Source: Candidatus Gastranaerophilales bacterium
GTDB taxonomy: Bacteria; Cyanobacteriota; Vampirovibrionia; Gastranaerophilales; Gastranaerophilaceae
Length of the DNA stretch: 64,000 nt
Assembly: GCA_944325155.1 (NCBI GenBank)
Contig: CALUYY010000001.1
Coordinates: forward strand, 186,001-250,000
Reading direction: 5' to 3'
The position numbers and the translations under genes are program-made. The notes below the pieces were generated by a model that worked only from the letters and a program-made list of their open reading frames with translations, searched no databases and was not told the DNA's origin. Shown piece by piece: positions 63,411-64,000 of the stretch (its first letter is position 1; every line of letters begins with the position of its first letter).

Positions 63411-64000
63411 TGTTAGTTGCGGCTTCAATTTTAACGGGATTAATAAGTTTTTATATAAGTTCGATTTTTAAAAGGGGAATATATTTCTTCTTGATATTCT
63501 TCGGTTTTGTAATTTTAAACGTTGAGATTTTATCTTTGTTTAAAGGAATAAGCGGTGAAAATATTTTAATTTTAACTTTAATTGAATTTCTTATTTGTCA
63601 TTTTATATGGATTAAAAAGAATAAACCGTTATTAAAAATTGATTTTACGGGTTTTATATCAAATTTAAAAGAATCGTATAAAAAAGACAAATCGCTTTTA
63701 ATTTTATCAATTGCACTTATTTTTATGCTTATCATAAGTTTAATCTTATGCACAATAAGCCCGCCGAATGAAGCGGACGCCGTTTCTTATCATGCGCTTC
63801 GCGCATTGTTTTGGACAAAAGAAGGGTTTATACATCATTTTGAAACGGCTGATATAAGATGTCATTGTATGCCGGTTAATTCGGAGATTTTTTATACATG
63901 GGTTTTGAGCTTAGGGAAGAATGATTGTATTTTAGGGTTATTGGAATATTTTTCATATTTTGTTTTGATTATTTCATCGTTTAAGATAATGGAGATAATT
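63410..64000 (+). CDS. Multi-pass membrane protein, tandem paralogue of the preceding gene (cut by window edge)
   Basis: The first 197 codons are visible. ATG 63410 overlaps the previous TAA (TAATG). The translation (MLVAASILTGLISFYISSI, then EADAVSYHALRALFWTKEG) aligns over its whole visible length with the preceding protein, with the same loop residues HALRALFW and IHHFET. About 125 bases (63512-63636) differ from the upstream copy (61461-61585) at only four positions, while flanks diverge more. This suggests duplication followed by local gene conversion. Function as for the neighbour. Confidence 0.82.
   Translation, partial: MLVAASILTGLISFYISSIFKRGIYFFLIFFGFVILNVEILSLFKGISGENILILTLIEFLICHFIWIKKNKPLLKIDFTGFISNLKESYKKDKSLLILSIALIFMLIISLILCTISPPNEADAVSYHALRALFWTKEGFIHHFETADIRCHCMPVNSEIFYTWVLSLGKNDCILGLLEYFSYFVLIISSFKIMEII

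Overview
The window is AT-rich chromosomal DNA, almost fully coding, on both strands. Housekeeping genes include pckA, proS, ispG, glmS, mtnA, ruvC, an RNase E/G gene, murC-murB-ddl-ftsQ, pyrH-frr-cdsA-rnc-rpe, queH, hisF, ruvX, a dciA-like gene and lepA. The VKOR-thioredoxin fusion, DUF721/DciA-like gene, RNase E/G with a long disordered tail, GatD-type amidotransferase, RND efflux pair and the 51766 protein (MGLAASQARLL start) together suggest a non-photosynthetic relative of Cyanobacteria (Melainabacteria/Vampirovibrionia, perhaps a gut Gastranaerophilales). That lineage is an inference from gene content; no marker was searched. TGA is an ordinary stop (murC and rnc end with it).

Layout. 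1-9.5 kb: a cut-off racemase gene, pckA, small exported or membrane proteins (one a protease-like protein without its zinc histidines), an RND adaptor/pump pair and a SulP transporter. 9.6-14.8 kb: tRNA-Thr(CGU), mscL with a zinc ribbon, a TPR protein, tRNA-Arg(ACG), a methyltransferase-like membrane protein, a cupin and a broken membrane-protein gene. 14.8-25.3 kb: an accessory region with GT17 and SGNH proteins, a LysR-controlled cassette (small helical protein, two alpha/beta hydrolases, O-acetyltransferase, Fe-S-type flavoprotein), and a surface-glycan group (glycosyltransferases, TagD-like cytidylyltransferase, LicD-like transferase, nucleotidyltransferase).

25.4-38.7 kb: LemA-like protein, gatD, proS, ispG, phosphoesterase and TPR protein, glmS, mtnA, ruvC and RNase E/G. 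38.7-49.4 kb: processive glycosyltransferase, peptidoglycan precursor genes and ftsQ, then pyrH-frr-cdsA-rnc-rpe. 49.7-64 kb: queH with the VKOR fusion, a strongly initiated lineage-type coiled-coil protein, hisF with a diguanylate cyclase, a beta-lactamase-fold protein, a dciA/ClpX-zinc-finger/ruvX/DUF1292 operon, lepA, and two tandem paralogous membrane proteins, the second cut by the window end.

The most notable signals are regulatory. Several genes have a -10 box only 6-8 bases before the start codon and no Shine-Dalgarno sequence, which predicts leaderless mRNAs. The RNase E/G leader has a nine-codon upstream ORF whose stop overlaps the RNase Shine-Dalgarno sequence, with a nearby segment able to pair with either ribosome site. 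The LysR-cassette intergenic region holds two T-N11-A dyads. Enzyme oddities are RNase III with Cys for a catalytic Asp, a beta-lactamase-fold protein lacking the omega-loop Glu, and a stand-alone ClpX-type zinc finger.
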